64,000 nucleotides of DNA from Brevibacillus choshinensis (lineage in GTDB: Bacteria > Bacillota > Bacilli > Brevibacillales > Brevibacillaceae): NCBI RefSeq assembly GCF_016811915.1, contig NZ_CP069127.1, positions 1,642,001 through 1,706,000 on the forward strand. Reading direction: 5' to 3'. Under the pieces are notes generated by a model. That model saw nothing but the letters and a program-made list of their open reading frames with translations. It did not search any database and was not told the origin of the DNA. How positions within the stretch are numbered: position 1 is the first letter of the stretch; each line of letters starts with the position of its first letter. Shown here in pieces: positions 9,071 through 17,635 of the stretch. The position numbers and the translations under genes are program-made.

Positions 9071-9133
9071 ATTATACGGAATATTTCGAACACGCAGTTT
9101 CAGGTTCTTTACTTTTTTTTTCATGATCTTTAC
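9071..9133 (-). promoter_or_regulatory. Direct-repeat activator site and -10 of paralog 4 (promoter B)
   Basis: On the minus strand GTAAAGATCATGAAAAA (9133-9117) and GTAAAGAACCTGAAACT (9112-9096) are 21 bp apart. A perfect TATAAT (9076-9071) begins 36 bp after the start of the second repeat. This is the same arrangement as at 1459, 9169, 23570, 25600 and 30261. It is divergent from promoter C. Confidence 0.85.
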
Positions 9134-9168
9134 GTATTGCGGGAAAAGGTCATTATTTTCGAAAAGGA

Positions 9169-9231
9169 GTAAAGATTGTGCAAATATGGGTAAAGCGAGT
9201 GCAACACATTTTCCAGAATATTTTTTACGAT
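9169..9231 (+). promoter_or_regulatory. Direct-repeat activator site and -10 of sixth amidohydrolase (promoter C)
   Basis: GTAAAGATTGTGCAAAT (9169-9185, identical to the second repeat of promoter A) and GTAAAGCGAGTGCAACA (9190-9206) are 21 bp apart. TACGAT (9226-9231) sits at the conserved 36-bp offset. The predicted leader of about 50 nt ends at the ATG at 9289. Confidence 0.8.
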
Positions 9232-9288
9232 AGTCTGAGGTAGGTCTGTACACATCGATGAGAAAAAACCTTGAGGGGGAGTCGCAGA

Positions 9289-10752
9289 ATGAAAACGAAA
9301 GTGACAGCCAAGTACGTCATCGGTTTTGATGGAGACGACCACATCATCATCCAAAATGGAGAAGTCGTATACGAGAACGACACGATTCTGTATGTCGGCC
9401 AAAAGTACGAGGGACAGGCCGACGAGGTGATCGACGCAGGCAACGCGGTGGTCAGTCCGGGATTCATCGATTTGAACGCACTGGGTGACATTGACCACGA
9501 CATCGTGCATGTGGAGGTACCTGCCAGCAAATCGAAAAACCTGCTCTGGTCCGAGCAGTATTACCGCAAGGGCTACCACGAGGTCATGACACCGGAAGAA
9601 GAGGCGTTCAAATCCTTGTATGCATACAGCCAGCTGATCTTGAATGGCGTGACGACTGCGATGCCGATCACATCGGTCTTTTACAAGCGCTGGGCGGAGA
9701 CGTACGAGGAGCTGGCGGCTGCCGTGGATCATGCAGGCCGTTTGGGCTTGAGAATGTACATGGGGCCAAGCTATCAGTCGGGGATGCGCGTCGTAGGGGC
9801 TAACGGCGAGATCGAGGTGCTGTGGAACGAAGACGAGGGACGTGCAGGGCTTGCGCGCGCTGTTCAATTCGTCAAGGATTTCGATGGGGCGCATAACGGG
9901 CTGATCCGGGGAATGCTCGCACCAGAACGAATCGAGACGCAGACGCCGGAAAACCTGATCAACACCAAGCGCTACAGCGAAGAGCTGGGCTGTCAGATCC
10001 GTCTGCATGCCGCACAAGGCAGCTATGAATACAACGAGATGCATCGCCGGCATAACATGTCGCCTGTCCAGTTCCTGCACAGTCTCGGCTTTCTGGGAGA
10101 GCGCACCGCAATTCCTCATGCCCATTACGTCCCGGGCTACAGCGGCGCTTCGATCGGGCAAGGGGACGACCTCGCGATTTTGCAGGAGACAGGGACGACC
10201 GTCATTCACTGCCCGCTGGTAATCGGAAGACACGGAGATGCATTGGAGACCTTTGCCCGCTATAAACGGCGCGGGATCAATATCGCGATCGGGACGGACA
10301 CCTTCCCGCCGGACTTCATCCAAAACATACGGACGGCCAGCATGCTCTCCCGTCTCCTGGAGCGAGACGTCGCCGATTCGTCCTACGCGGATATTTTCCG
10401 TGCAGCCACATTGGGGGGAGCGCGCTTCCTTGGAAGAGAGGACCTTGGTCGACTGGCACCAGGAGCAAAAGCCGATTTGATCGCGATCGACCTGGATGGC
10501 TTCCACTTGGGACCGATTGAGGACCCGATCCGCACGATGATCATGTCCGGCTCTGGCCGAGACGTCAAGCTGTCGATCATCGGGGGGCGTGTCGTCATGA
10601 AGGACCGCCAGATTCCAGGACTCGATCTCGAAGAACTCAAGTGGAAAGGGCAGCGCTACTTTGAAAAAATGAGACTGGGATATGTCGAGAGAGACTACCA
10701 GCAGCTAGGGGAAGAAGCGCTGTTTACTCCTTCATTTCGGATCCAAAAGTAG
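9289..10752 (+). CDS. Divergent amidohydrolase / chlorohydrolase-family protein lacking the HxH motif
   Basis: A 487-aa COG0402-type amidohydrolase, only distantly related to the five AtzC-like paralogs. The C-terminal part is typical (RLHAAQG with H240, PHAHY with H277 and H279, IGTDTFPPD with D337, then the LGRLAPGAKADLIAIDLD closing motif). At the place of the metal-binding HxH (after SPGFID) it has Asn63-Ala-Leu65, so a standard metal site cannot form from that strand. Either the family uses another ligand set or its activity is altered. The ATG at 9289 follows GAGGGGGA by eight bases; the TTG at 9271 lies inside this ribosome site. Control by promoter C links it to the AtzC-like genes. 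Confidence 0.82.
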   Translation: MKTKVTAKYVIGFDGDDHIIIQNGEVVYENDTILYVGQKYEGQADEVIDAGNAVVSPGFIDLNALGDIDHDIVHVEVPASKSKNLLWSEQYYRKGYHEVMTPEEEAFKSLYAYSQLILNGVTTAMPITSVFYKRWAETYEELAAAVDHAGRLGLRMYMGPSYQSGMRVVGANGEIEVLWNEDEGRAGLARAVQFVKDFDGAHNGLIRGMLAPERIETQTPENLINTKRYSEELGCQIRLHAAQGSYEYNEMHRRHNMSPVQFLHSLGFLGERTAIPHAHYVPGYSGASIGQGDDLAILQETGTTVIHCPLVIGRHGDALETFARYKRRGINIAIGTDTFPPDFIQNIRTASMLSRLLERDVADSSYADIFRAATLGGARFLGREDLGRLAPGAKADLIAIDLDGFHLGPIEDPIRTMIMSGSGRDVKLSIIGGRVVMKDRQIPGLDLEELKWKGQRYFEKMRLGYVERDYQQLGEEALFTPSFRIQK

Positions 10753-10779
10753 TTAGCTGCAATCGAACTAGAAATAAAC

Positions 10780-10815
10780 AAGCACAGCCTCGTTTCGTAA
10801 GAGCAGGCTGTGCTT
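10780..10815. terminator. Hairpin after the sixth amidohydrolase
   Basis: Perfect 11-bp stem AAGCACAGCCT / AGGCTGTGCTT with a 14-base loop. It lacks a strong T-run, so termination efficiency is uncertain. Confidence 0.55.
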
Positions 10816-10833
10816 GCTCGCTAGTTTTAGTCT

Positions 10834-11001
10834 TTAATCTCGATCTTCTTTGAAGTCTGGATAAATGTTCACAAGGTAGCTATGCAATTCGCCTTCAGCG
10901 TCGAGCAGGATATTCACATCTTTTACGAGCTGCTTCTTCTTGGGGGTAAAGACGACTAAGGTCTGAGGGTGCCCAGACTTCCCATCATCGGACGCAAATG
11001 G
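10834..11001 (-). pseudogene. Possible remnant of a small leftward gene
   Basis: An open frame of 55 codons reads like a real C-terminus (TLVVFTPKKKQLVKDVN, then a stretch ending PDFKEDRD and TAA) but has no start codon and is closed upstream by TAA at 11004-11002. A second short open stretch in another phase precedes it. This would fit a decayed or frameshifted gene. The family is not recognised, and chance coding potential cannot be excluded. Confidence 0.3.
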
Positions 11002-11061
11002 TTACATTTATTTACAAATATTTGAAATTCCATCTACAGATAATAGCTTGTCGTCAAAATC

Positions 11062-11089
11062 TTGCAAATCCTCGAAAAGCCCTTATAAT
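11062..11089 (+). promoter_or_regulatory. SigmaA-type promoter of alpha/beta hydrolase
   Basis: TTGCAA (11062-11067) and a perfect TATAAT (11084-11089) are separated by 16 bp. The transcript would begin near 11096, which excludes the TTG at 11098 as start and favours GTG 11113. Confidence 0.65.
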
Positions 11090-11112
11090 GGTAGTTCTTG
11101 GAGGGGATTGCC

Positions 11113-11895
11113 GTGAAAGATCACAAATGGATTGAGCGAAACGGAAAACGTTTGTCTGCGATGATTCACATGCCCGAACATGCTGAGAATCCACCTGTCA
11201 TTGTTTTTTGCCACGGATTCACCGGCGAGAAAGTAGGAGGCAACCAGTTTGTATTGCGCCTGGCCCATGCGGTCGAATCGGCAGGCTTTGCTGCTGTTCG
11301 ATTCGACTTTTCTGGCTCGGGGGAAAGTGCGGGTGAATTTGCCCGAGACACCACGATCTCCGGGTGGAAGGACGATCTGAATACTGTCGTGGAGTGGGTC
11401 GCCGAACAGCCAGCTTTTCGAGAATCTCCGAAATACCTGCTCGGCCATAGTCTAGGTGGATGCATCGTACTGCTTTACGATGATGCGGCCATACCCATTG
11501 CTGGTAGGATCGCTTTGGCACCCGTCATTCATCCGCAAGAAAACTTCCATGACAGCATCCTGGGCCCAGACCTTTGGGCAGCGGCAGAGTCTGGAGAAAC
11601 CATCTCTCACTTTTATGGAAAGGGCATGTCTTTGCAACCCGATTTCGTGCGTGATTTGATCCACAGCGGGCATTCCCCGTTAAAGGCGTGCCAAACCTAC
11701 GGCAATCCGGTACTGCTCGTACATGGTACAGCCGATACGGCGGTGCCGGCAGAAGGCTCCCATCAATTCGCGCAAATGTATGAGGGACCCTTGGCGCTTC
11801 GCTTGATTCCCGAAGCAGACCATAGCTTCTCTCGCCAAATGGAAGAGCTGCAGGAGAACATCGTAGGATGGCTCCTTGCCCAGCGCAACGCGTGA
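11113..11895 (+). CDS. Alpha/beta hydrolase (serine esterase/acyl hydrolase type)
   Basis: Cytoplasmic alpha/beta-hydrolase of 260 aa. The oxyanion segment FCHGFTGEKVGG lies near residues 35-46, the nucleophile elbow GHSLGG near 112-117, the acid is probably the Asp in HGTADTAVP, and the base is the His in EADHSFS near the C-terminus, so the triad is complete. The CHGFTGEKVGGN region resembles bacterial feruloyl/cinnamoyl-esterase-like and general acylester hydrolases; the substrate is not known. GTG 11113 follows GGAGGGG by six bases. It is monocistronic and ends at the terminator at 11922-11960. Confidence 0.85.
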   Translation: MKDHKWIERNGKRLSAMIHMPEHAENPPVIVFCHGFTGEKVGGNQFVLRLAHAVESAGFAAVRFDFSGSGESAGEFARDTTISGWKDDLNTVVEWVAEQPAFRESPKYLLGHSLGGCIVLLYDDAAIPIAGRIALAPVIHPQENFHDSILGPDLWAAAESGETISHFYGKGMSLQPDFVRDLIHSGHSPLKACQTYGNPVLLVHGTADTAVPAEGSHQFAQMYEGPLALRLIPEADHSFSRQMEELQENIVGWLLAQRNA

Positions 11896-11921
11896 GCTTC
11901 TGTGCCTATACACAATAAATG

Positions 11922-11960
11922 AGCCCGATTCCTCGGACAAACGAGGAGTCGGGCTTTCTT
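11922..11960. terminator. Terminator between hydrolase and lysR
   Basis: Long stem AGCCCGAtTCCTCG / CGAGGAgTCGGGCT followed by TTCTTT. It is located between two convergent genes. Confidence 0.85.
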
Positions 11961-12852
11961 TACGTTGACCGGCTGGCCGAGCCTGGCTCTGAAAAACGAG
12001 AGGTGATGAACTCGCAAAATTTGCGAGCCGCCAGTGACAGGTAGCGTTTCTCGTGCCAGATCATTTGAAAATGGCGCTGGCAAACCGGTTCTGAGATCGG
12101 AAGCAAGACCAGCTGGGGATCTACCTCTTTACTGACGCAGCCAAAGAGAGCTACACCGAGTCCGGCACGAACCAATTTTAAAATGGAGGCGGGATGGTCT
12201 ACCCGACAGGCGAATTTCGGCGTGAAGCCAGCTTGCCGGAAAAATGGATCGTACAATTTTTGGGCGGGCAGTTCCTCTTTGTACCCGATAAACGGGTCGT
12301 TTGCCACGTCTTGCAGCCGGATACTGCTCTCCTGGGCCAAGCGATGGCTGCTTTGGACCGCGACATAGATCTCTTCCTTCACTACCGTCGTTGTAGAAAT
12401 GTCCGGGTGCTTGAGCGGCAGGTGGTGAAGCAAATGTCGACTTCGCCTGATTCCAAAAGAATGGCCATTTCGTCGGCAGTTGCTTGTGAGATCTGAAAAT
12501 GGACGTCAGGATGAAGCGACAAAAACATGCCCAACGGCTCTGATAGGAGATCCAGTGCTGATGTCGCCAGATGGATGCTTCCATGCTCCAGACCTGCGAG
12601 CTCGGATACCACCTTTTGCCCTTCCTCTAGCAGATTGAGGGCTTTATCTACCCGCTCCAAGTAGGCCTTTCCAAACGTATTGAGCCGAATTCTTCCGCGT
12701 TCCCGGTCAAAGAGAGGGACGCCAATATCCTCTTCCAGCCGGGCGATCGTCTTGCTGAGGGCAGGTTGGGCGATCCGCAGTTCTTGGGCAGCTTTTGTCA
12801 TGTGCTGCCACCTCGCCACCGTCCTGAAATAATGCAGTTGCAACAGTTCCAT
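11960..12852 (-). pseudogene. LysR-family regulator with a frameshift (module 1)
   Basis: LysR-type regulator closely related to the intact copy at 17636-18532. The first frame encodes MELLQLHYF, the winged HTH (AAQELRIAQPALSKTIARLEE) and the effector domain to ICFTT. After about 12420 the frame shifts and the remaining 150 residues (from LPLKHPDI through the KEEIYVAV, DPFIGYKE and AGLGVALFG segments) are encoded in another frame. Joined, it has the normal length of about 297 residues. Whether this is a true mutation or a sequence error cannot be told from the window. It is divergent from the Tet(L)-like exporter and shares its operator layout with module 2. Confidence 0.8.
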
Positions 12853-12868
12853 GAGGAGTTCACTCCAT

Positions 12869-12935
12869 ATACTCAAGGTTATAGACTGCATATAAGAAGA
12901 TATATTTTCGTTTATTCTGAAACGATTATAAAATA
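12869..12935 (+). promoter_or_regulatory. LysR operator and promoter region, module 1
   Basis: ATAC-N6-TTAT at 12869-12882 is a T-N11-A-type LysR site. Thirty bp later comes GATATATTTTCGTTTAT (12899-12915), then GATTATAAAATA (12924-12935) containing a likely -10. The same blocks with the same 25-bp internal spacing occur at 18552-18617 in front of the module-2 oxidoreductase, so both are probably read by one regulator. Confidence 0.6.
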
Positions 12936-13000
12936 CAACAAGCAAGGCTAACAATCACCTTCCCGGGGAGAAATCTGGTTGATGTGAGGTGCTTTTTCCC

Positions 13001-14389
13001 ATGCAAGCTGAATTCCAATCACATGCTGGTGACAAATTGATTCGCATACTCGTGTTTACGCTGATGATCACGGTGATGAGTGCCACGATGTTCAATATCG
13101 TGCTGCCGCAGATCAGGAGCGATTTTCATTTGACGTTAAGCCAGGTTAGCTGGGTGACTTCCGCGTATTTGCTGATCTATGCGGTGGGAACCGTGATATA
13201 CGGGAAGCTGGCTGATTCCTGCAAGCTTAAGAATTTGCTTACATTCGGGCTGCTCTTGTTTGCTTGCGGCTCGATCATCGGTTTTTTTGCCCACGACTAT
13301 GGGACGGTGCTCCTCGGCCGGGTGGTTCAAGCGGTAGGTGCCGCAGTGGTGCCGGCGACTTCTACCTTGATTCCGATCCGTTATTTTCCCCCCGAAAAGC
13401 GAGGGAGGGCTTTGGGTATCTCGATGACAGGCATGGCGATTGGGAGTGCTTTAGGCCCGGTGATTGCCGCTGTTCTCGTCAGTTTGCTCGACTGGAGATG
13501 GCTGTTCTGCATACCTGTCTTTACGTTGGTAGCAGTTCCCTTCTATCGAAAATATTTGGAGGAGGAGAAGACGGCGTCAGGAAAAATGGACTGGATGGGT
13601 GGCGGACTCCTTGCCGCAACCGTTGCCTTGCTGCTGCTTGCGATCACGAATCAGAGCTTGTTCCTCGCCCTCGGATTCGTTTTGGCACTATGCCTGTTCC
13701 TGATCAGAATACGTACAGCGGCAGAGCCGTTTATCCGTCCCGGCTTATTTCGCAGCAAGCGTTTTTCGCTCGGTTTGGCTATTGCCTTTTTGATGACAGG
13801 GGGAGGGTATTCGCTCTATTTCCTGAGTCCGCAGCTGTTGGTCAATGTGAATCACCTGGCACCGGGCATGATTGGATTTTTTATGGTGCCTGCCGCTGTT
13901 GTGACCGCGTTTCTGGGCAGAAAAGGGGGGCGTCTGGCAGATAAAAAGGGAAATTCGTATGTATTTTACATGGCTTCAGCCCTGCTCCTGACATGCTTCG
14001 CCCTCCTATCCACCTTCGCAGGGGTATCTCCCGTATTCATAGCGTTCTTCCTCATTTTGGGGAATGTCGGTACATCGTTTATGATGATTGCCCTGTCCAA
14101 TGCGATCTCGCAGTCGTTGCCAAAGGAGCATGCCGGTGTAGGGATGGGACTCATGTCGATGCTGAACTTTATTGCGGGAGCACTCTCGGCAACCTTGTAC
14201 AGCAAAACAATCGACGGTGGCTCGGAAATTAGCTGGAATCTGCTGCAGATCCATCCAGGGGCGTACGCCTACAGCAATATTTACTCGGCTTTAGGGATCC
14301 TGATCATGTGCCTTACCAGCCTGTACTACATTCAATTCGGCCGTGTAAAACCAAATCAAAGTGCTTCAGAAAAAGGAGGGCATGAATGA
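13001..14389 (+). CDS. MFS drug exporter, Tet(L)/DHA2-like
   Basis: Proton-coupled exporter of 462 aa with about 14 hydrophobic helices. It resembles Tet(L)/Tet(K) in several places: FNIVLPQI in the first helix, SWVTSAYLLIYAVGTVIYGKLAD at the start of helices 2-3 (motif A), the GALGP/GSALGP antiporter region, PFIRPGLF, AGVGMGLMSMLNF and YAYSNIYSALGI at the end. A tetracycline substrate is not implied. ATG 13001 has GAGGTG nine bases upstream; the GTG at 12989 lies within it. Its stop overlaps the start of the oxidoreductase by ATGA, so the two are translationally coupled and likely LysR-controlled. Confidence 0.85.
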   Translation: MQAEFQSHAGDKLIRILVFTLMITVMSATMFNIVLPQIRSDFHLTLSQVSWVTSAYLLIYAVGTVIYGKLADSCKLKNLLTFGLLLFACGSIIGFFAHDYGTVLLGRVVQAVGAAVVPATSTLIPIRYFPPEKRGRALGISMTGMAIGSALGPVIAAVLVSLLDWRWLFCIPVFTLVAVPFYRKYLEEEKTASGKMDWMGGGLLAATVALLLLAITNQSLFLALGFVLALCLFLIRIRTAAEPFIRPGLFRSKRFSLGLAIAFLMTGGGYSLYFLSPQLLVNVNHLAPGMIGFFMVPAAVVTAFLGRKGGRLADKKGNSYVFYMASALLLTCFALLSTFAGVSPVFIAFFLILGNVGTSFMMIALSNAISQSLPKEHAGVGMGLMSMLNFIAGALSATLYSKTIDGGSEISWNLLQIHPGAYAYSNIYSALGILIMCLTSLYYIQFGRVKPNQSASEKGGHE

Positions 14390-15300
14390 AAGCCGTTGCA
14401 TTCTCTGAATACGGACCGCCGCAGGTATTGCAGGTAATCGAGATGGATGCTCCGCAGGTGGGGCCAGGTGAGGTGAGGATCAGGATAAAGGCGGCAGGTG
14501 TCCTGCCCTATGACTGCAAAGTCCGAAGTGGCTGGATTCCCCCGACGCTGACCGTGCATTTTCCGCAAGTGCTCGGAAACGAATTTGCTGGGATCATCGA
14601 TCAAGTAGGAGCAGACGTCACACAGTTTGCTGTCGGGGATGAGGTGCTGGGCTTCACTTTGCTGAAGGGCTACGCGGAATATGTACTTGCTGCACCGGAG
14701 CAGATCGTGCACAAGCCAAAGAATATGCCGTGGGAGATCGCAGGTGGATTTTCCGGCAATGGCCAAGGCGCTCACATGGCTTTGCAGGCATTGAACGTGA
14801 AAGCGGGAGAAACCGTACTCATTCATGCAGCCGCGGGTGGATTCGGTACATTTGCTGTGCAGCTGGCACTGGCTTGGGGAGCGGGGATGGTAATCGGAAC
14901 GGCGAGCGAGCAAAATCATGATTATGTTCGCAAGCTGGGGGCGATACCGGTCCGTTACGGAGACGGGCTGCTCGATCGAGTACGGGCGATCGCCCCTGAT
15001 GGAGTGGACGCTGCTCTGGATGCAGCAGGTCCGGAAGCGCTGAGAGCATCGGTGGAGCTCGTCCCAGATAAGGAGCGAATCCGCACGATGGTAGCTGTGG
15101 ACCTGGCGCAAAAACTGCAAATCCCTGCGCTCTTTGGCACGCGAACTGTGGCGAGACTGGCGGAGCTGGTGGATCTGTACGCTCGAGGAAAGCTGAATAT
15201 TCATATCCGCAAAGCTTACAGATTCGATGAGGCGGCCGACGCTCATCGAGCTGTGGAGAGCGGCCATGGTCAAGGAAAAGTCGTGCTCGTTACGGAGTAA
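14386..15300 (+). CDS. Zinc-independent quinone oxidoreductase-like MDR protein (module 1)
   Basis: NADPH-dependent medium-chain reductase (304 aa) of the quinone oxidoreductase/zeta-crystallin type. An N-terminal GroES-like fold carries VLGNEFAGIIDQVG; the Rossmann part carries HAAAGGFGTFAVQLALAWGA near residues 145-164, equivalent to the AxxGGVG nucleotide motif. No catalytic-zinc ligands are seen. It is coupled to the exporter by a 4-base overlap, suggesting a joint role in handling a reactive or toxic compound. A paralog of the same length at 18694 is broken. Confidence 0.85.
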   Translation: MKAVAFSEYGPPQVLQVIEMDAPQVGPGEVRIRIKAAGVLPYDCKVRSGWIPPTLTVHFPQVLGNEFAGIIDQVGADVTQFAVGDEVLGFTLLKGYAEYVLAAPEQIVHKPKNMPWEIAGGFSGNGQGAHMALQALNVKAGETVLIHAAAGGFGTFAVQLALAWGAGMVIGTASEQNHDYVRKLGAIPVRYGDGLLDRVRAIAPDGVDAALDAAGPEALRASVELVPDKERIRTMVAVDLAQKLQIPALFGTRTVARLAELVDLYARGKLNIHIRKAYRFDEAADAHRAVESGHGQGKVVLVTE

Positions 15301-15384
15301 ATGTTGATTGATCAAATAATGTTTTTCAGAAAGCAGCATTGACAAGGTCAGCCAAAGCGAATAAAATTTCAAACAACAATAACA

Positions 15385-15685
15385 ATACAACGCGACGAAC
15401 GGGAATAGTAAGTGGTCGGATCTGTAAAGAGAGCTGCGGGACGGTGCAACGCAGACAGAGAAGCCAGTGAAGCTCGCCCGGGAGCGGCAGGACTGAATCC
15501 GATGTAGCGCTGCATCGAAAGAGTAGGTCCTGACGGCTAACCTCCGTGATCGGGTGGTACGGATCAGTTTGGATCCGTGCATGAGGTGGACTTTACGGCA
15601 TACGGCCAAAGTCAACGAGAGTGGTACCGCGATAGACATGGTCTGTCGTCTCTTCGATAGAGACGGCAGGCCTTTTTGTTTTCTT
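15385..15685 (+). ncRNA. T-box riboswitch 1 before leuA (leucine, CUC)
   Basis: Complete T-box leader. It has the AGAGAGCTGCGGGA/CGCAG distal stem I (from about 15429), a specifier context GAAG-CTC-GCC near 15465 that gives the leucine codon CUC, the T-box sequence GAGAGTGGTACCGCG around 15617-15631, and a terminator GTCTGTCGTCTCT / AGAGACGGCAGGC followed by TTTTTG at 15641-15678. Uncharged tRNA-Leu should favour the antiterminator. It is immediately followed by a second leader with no gene between. Confidence 0.9.
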
Positions 15686-15697
15686 AACAGCATAATT

Positions 15698-15956
15698 CAA
15701 ACGCGAAGAACGGGAGCTAGTAAAGCGAATTTCTTGTCCAGAGAGCTGCGGGAAGGTGCGACGCAGTCAGGAAATGCTTGAATCTCACCCGGGAGCGGCG
15801 AGGTTGAATACCAGCGAGGCTGGCAGCTAGACCTTGACGGATCCCCCACGTCATCGGGGCAACGAAGTGGATTCCTTGAAAAAGGATCAATGAGAGTGGT
15901 ACCGCGGCGGCTGACGAGCCTGTCGTCTCTTGCATGAGAGACGGCGGGCTTTTTTT
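15698..15956 (+). ncRNA. T-box riboswitch 2 before leuA (leucine, CUC)
   Basis: Second tandem T-box with the same start (ACGCGAAGAACGGGAGCTAG), AGAGAGCTGCGGGA stem I from about 15738, a specifier context GAAT-CTC-ACC near 15785, T-box GAGAGTGGTACCGCG near 15892-15906, and terminator GAGCCTGTCGTCTC / GAGACGGCGGGCT with a seven-T run ending near 15956. Both specifiers read CUC. Two serial attenuators should make leuA expression steeply dependent on uncharged tRNA-Leu. Confidence 0.9.
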
Positions 15957-15999
15957 GTTCCCCAAATCAAACAACAACCCAAATGAGGAGGCAATACCC

Positions 16000-17565
16000 A
16001 TGACAAAACGAATCCATATTTTCGATACGACACTGCGCGACGGTGAACAAGCACCAGGCGCATCCCTGCATCCCGAACAAAAGATTGTGATTGCCAAGCA
16101 GCTGGCCCAGCTCGGTGTCGATGTCATCGAACCAGGGTTTCCGATATCCAGTCCCGGTGACTTCATGGCGGTGCAGCGCATTTCACAAGAGGTGCACGGT
16201 GTGGAGATCTGTGGATTCGCCCGCGCCGTGAAGGAAGACATCGATGCAGCGGTACGTGCCACCCAAGCAGCGGAGCGCCGCAGGCTGCACATGTTCCTCT
16301 CGTCCTCGAACATCCACCTCGACTTCCAGCTGCGCAAATCCAGAGAGCAGGTGATCCAGATCGCCCGCGCCATGATCGCGTACGGAAAACAGTTCGTGGA
16401 TCGGATCGAATTTTCTCCGATGGATGCGACGCGCACAGGGGATGAGTTCCTCTTTGAGATGATCGAGGCGGCGATCGAGGAAGGGGCGACGATCATCAAC
16501 ATTCCGGATACAGTCGGATACGCGCTGCCGGAAGAGTACGGAGCGATGTTCACCCGGGTCATGAAAAATGTCCGCGGGAGCGACAAAGTGGAATTTAGCG
16601 CCCACTGCCACAATGACCTCGGCCTGGCGGTTGCGAACAGTCTCGCTGCCATCCGCGCGGGCGTGACCCAAGTCGAGGTTACCGTAAATGGCGTGGGAGA
16701 GCGTGCAGGCAACTGCTCCCTGGAAGAGCTGGTGATGGCGATCGAGACGCGCAAGGAAGCGCTGGATGCCGAGACAGGGATCAGACCGGAGCATATCTAC
16801 ACGACTTCGCAAAAGGTGAGCCGTGCCATGAGCTTCCCGATTGCTTTCAATAAGCCGATTGTAGGTCGCAATGCCTTTCAGCATGAAGCGGGAATTCATC
16901 AGGACGGCCTGTTGAAAGAACGCAGCACATACGAGATCATGGATCCGGAGAAGCTGGGCGTACCTCGCAATATGATCATTCTCGGCAAGCATTCCGGGCG
17001 GCACGCCATCAAGCATCGGGTCAGCGAGTTTGGCGTGCAGCTGACCGATGAACAGATGGAGACCTTGTACGCGCAGTTTAAAGAACTGGCCGACAAGCAA
17101 AAGGTCGTACAGGATCACCAGCTGCTCGAGCTGGTCGGACATACGGTGAATGCGGTATTGGAGCCGTTTACCCTCGTCAGTGCACAAGTGCTGACAGGTA
17201 CCTCAGGAAATCGAATGGCATCTTGCACGATTACAAACAACGCCACGCGGGAAGAACAGACGTACTCCGGCACAGGCGAAGGTCCGGTAGAAGCCCTGGT
17301 CGCGGGAATCAAGCAGGCGCTGCCGATCGAGGTGGAGTTCACAGACATGGAGCTGTATTCCTTGTCTTCCGGGGAGCATGCGACAGGGGAAGCCATCGTC
17401 ACAGTCAGCGCAAACGGCAGTCATTTCAAAGGCGTCTCGGAGCATCGCGATGTTCTGATGGCGGTGGCGCAAGCGTTTATGGCTGCGAGCAATCAGGCCG
17501 TGCGTGATTACGAAGCGAGGTACGCTGCCCACGACCAGGAGCGGGTGGAGGCTTTCTTCTCCTGA
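16000..17565 (+). CDS. leuA: 2-isopropylmalate synthase
   Basis: First committed enzyme of leucine synthesis: condenses acetyl-CoA with 2-oxoisovalerate in the cytoplasm. The 521-aa length fits the long LeuA form. The HMGL-like domain has FDTTLRDGEQAPG at the N-terminus, AHCHNDLGLAVANS with the metal-binding His residues, and GVGERAGNCSLEE. The LeuA regulatory (dimer) domain begins near residue 385 and ends with the alpha-helical tail AARYAAHDQE-like. ATG 16000 follows GAGGAGG; the upstream in-frame ATG at 15934 lies inside the T-box terminator. leuB/C/D are not next to it; the gene stands alone before a strong terminator. Confidence 0.96.
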   Translation: MTKRIHIFDTTLRDGEQAPGASLHPEQKIVIAKQLAQLGVDVIEPGFPISSPGDFMAVQRISQEVHGVEICGFARAVKEDIDAAVRATQAAERRRLHMFLSSSNIHLDFQLRKSREQVIQIARAMIAYGKQFVDRIEFSPMDATRTGDEFLFEMIEAAIEEGATIINIPDTVGYALPEEYGAMFTRVMKNVRGSDKVEFSAHCHNDLGLAVANSLAAIRAGVTQVEVTVNGVGERAGNCSLEELVMAIETRKEALDAETGIRPEHIYTTSQKVSRAMSFPIAFNKPIVGRNAFQHEAGIHQDGLLKERSTYEIMDPEKLGVPRNMIILGKHSGRHAIKHRVSEFGVQLTDEQMETLYAQFKELADKQKVVQDHQLLELVGHTVNAVLEPFTLVSAQVLTGTSGNRMASCTITNNATREEQTYSGTGEGPVEALVAGIKQALPIEVEFTDMELYSLSSGEHATGEAIVTVSANGSHFKGVSEHRDVLMAVAQAFMAASNQAVRDYEARYAAHDQERVEAFFS

Positions 17566-17593
17566 TCCGAAAAGAACGTTCTATGCTCAGCCT

Positions 17594-17632
17594 AAAAAAG
17601 ACAGCCTGCACTTGGATGCAGGCTGTTTTTTT
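17594..17632. terminator. Terminator between leuA and lysR
   Basis: Stem ACAGCCTGCA / TGCAGGCTGT flanked by A- and T-runs, giving bidirectional termination between the convergent genes. Confidence 0.92.
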
Positions 17633-17635
17633 GGT

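Noticed and set aside
14356-15693. A 445-codon minus-strand frame over the oxidoreductase and T-box
   Set aside because: Covers a real gene on the other strand and a structured leader RNA.
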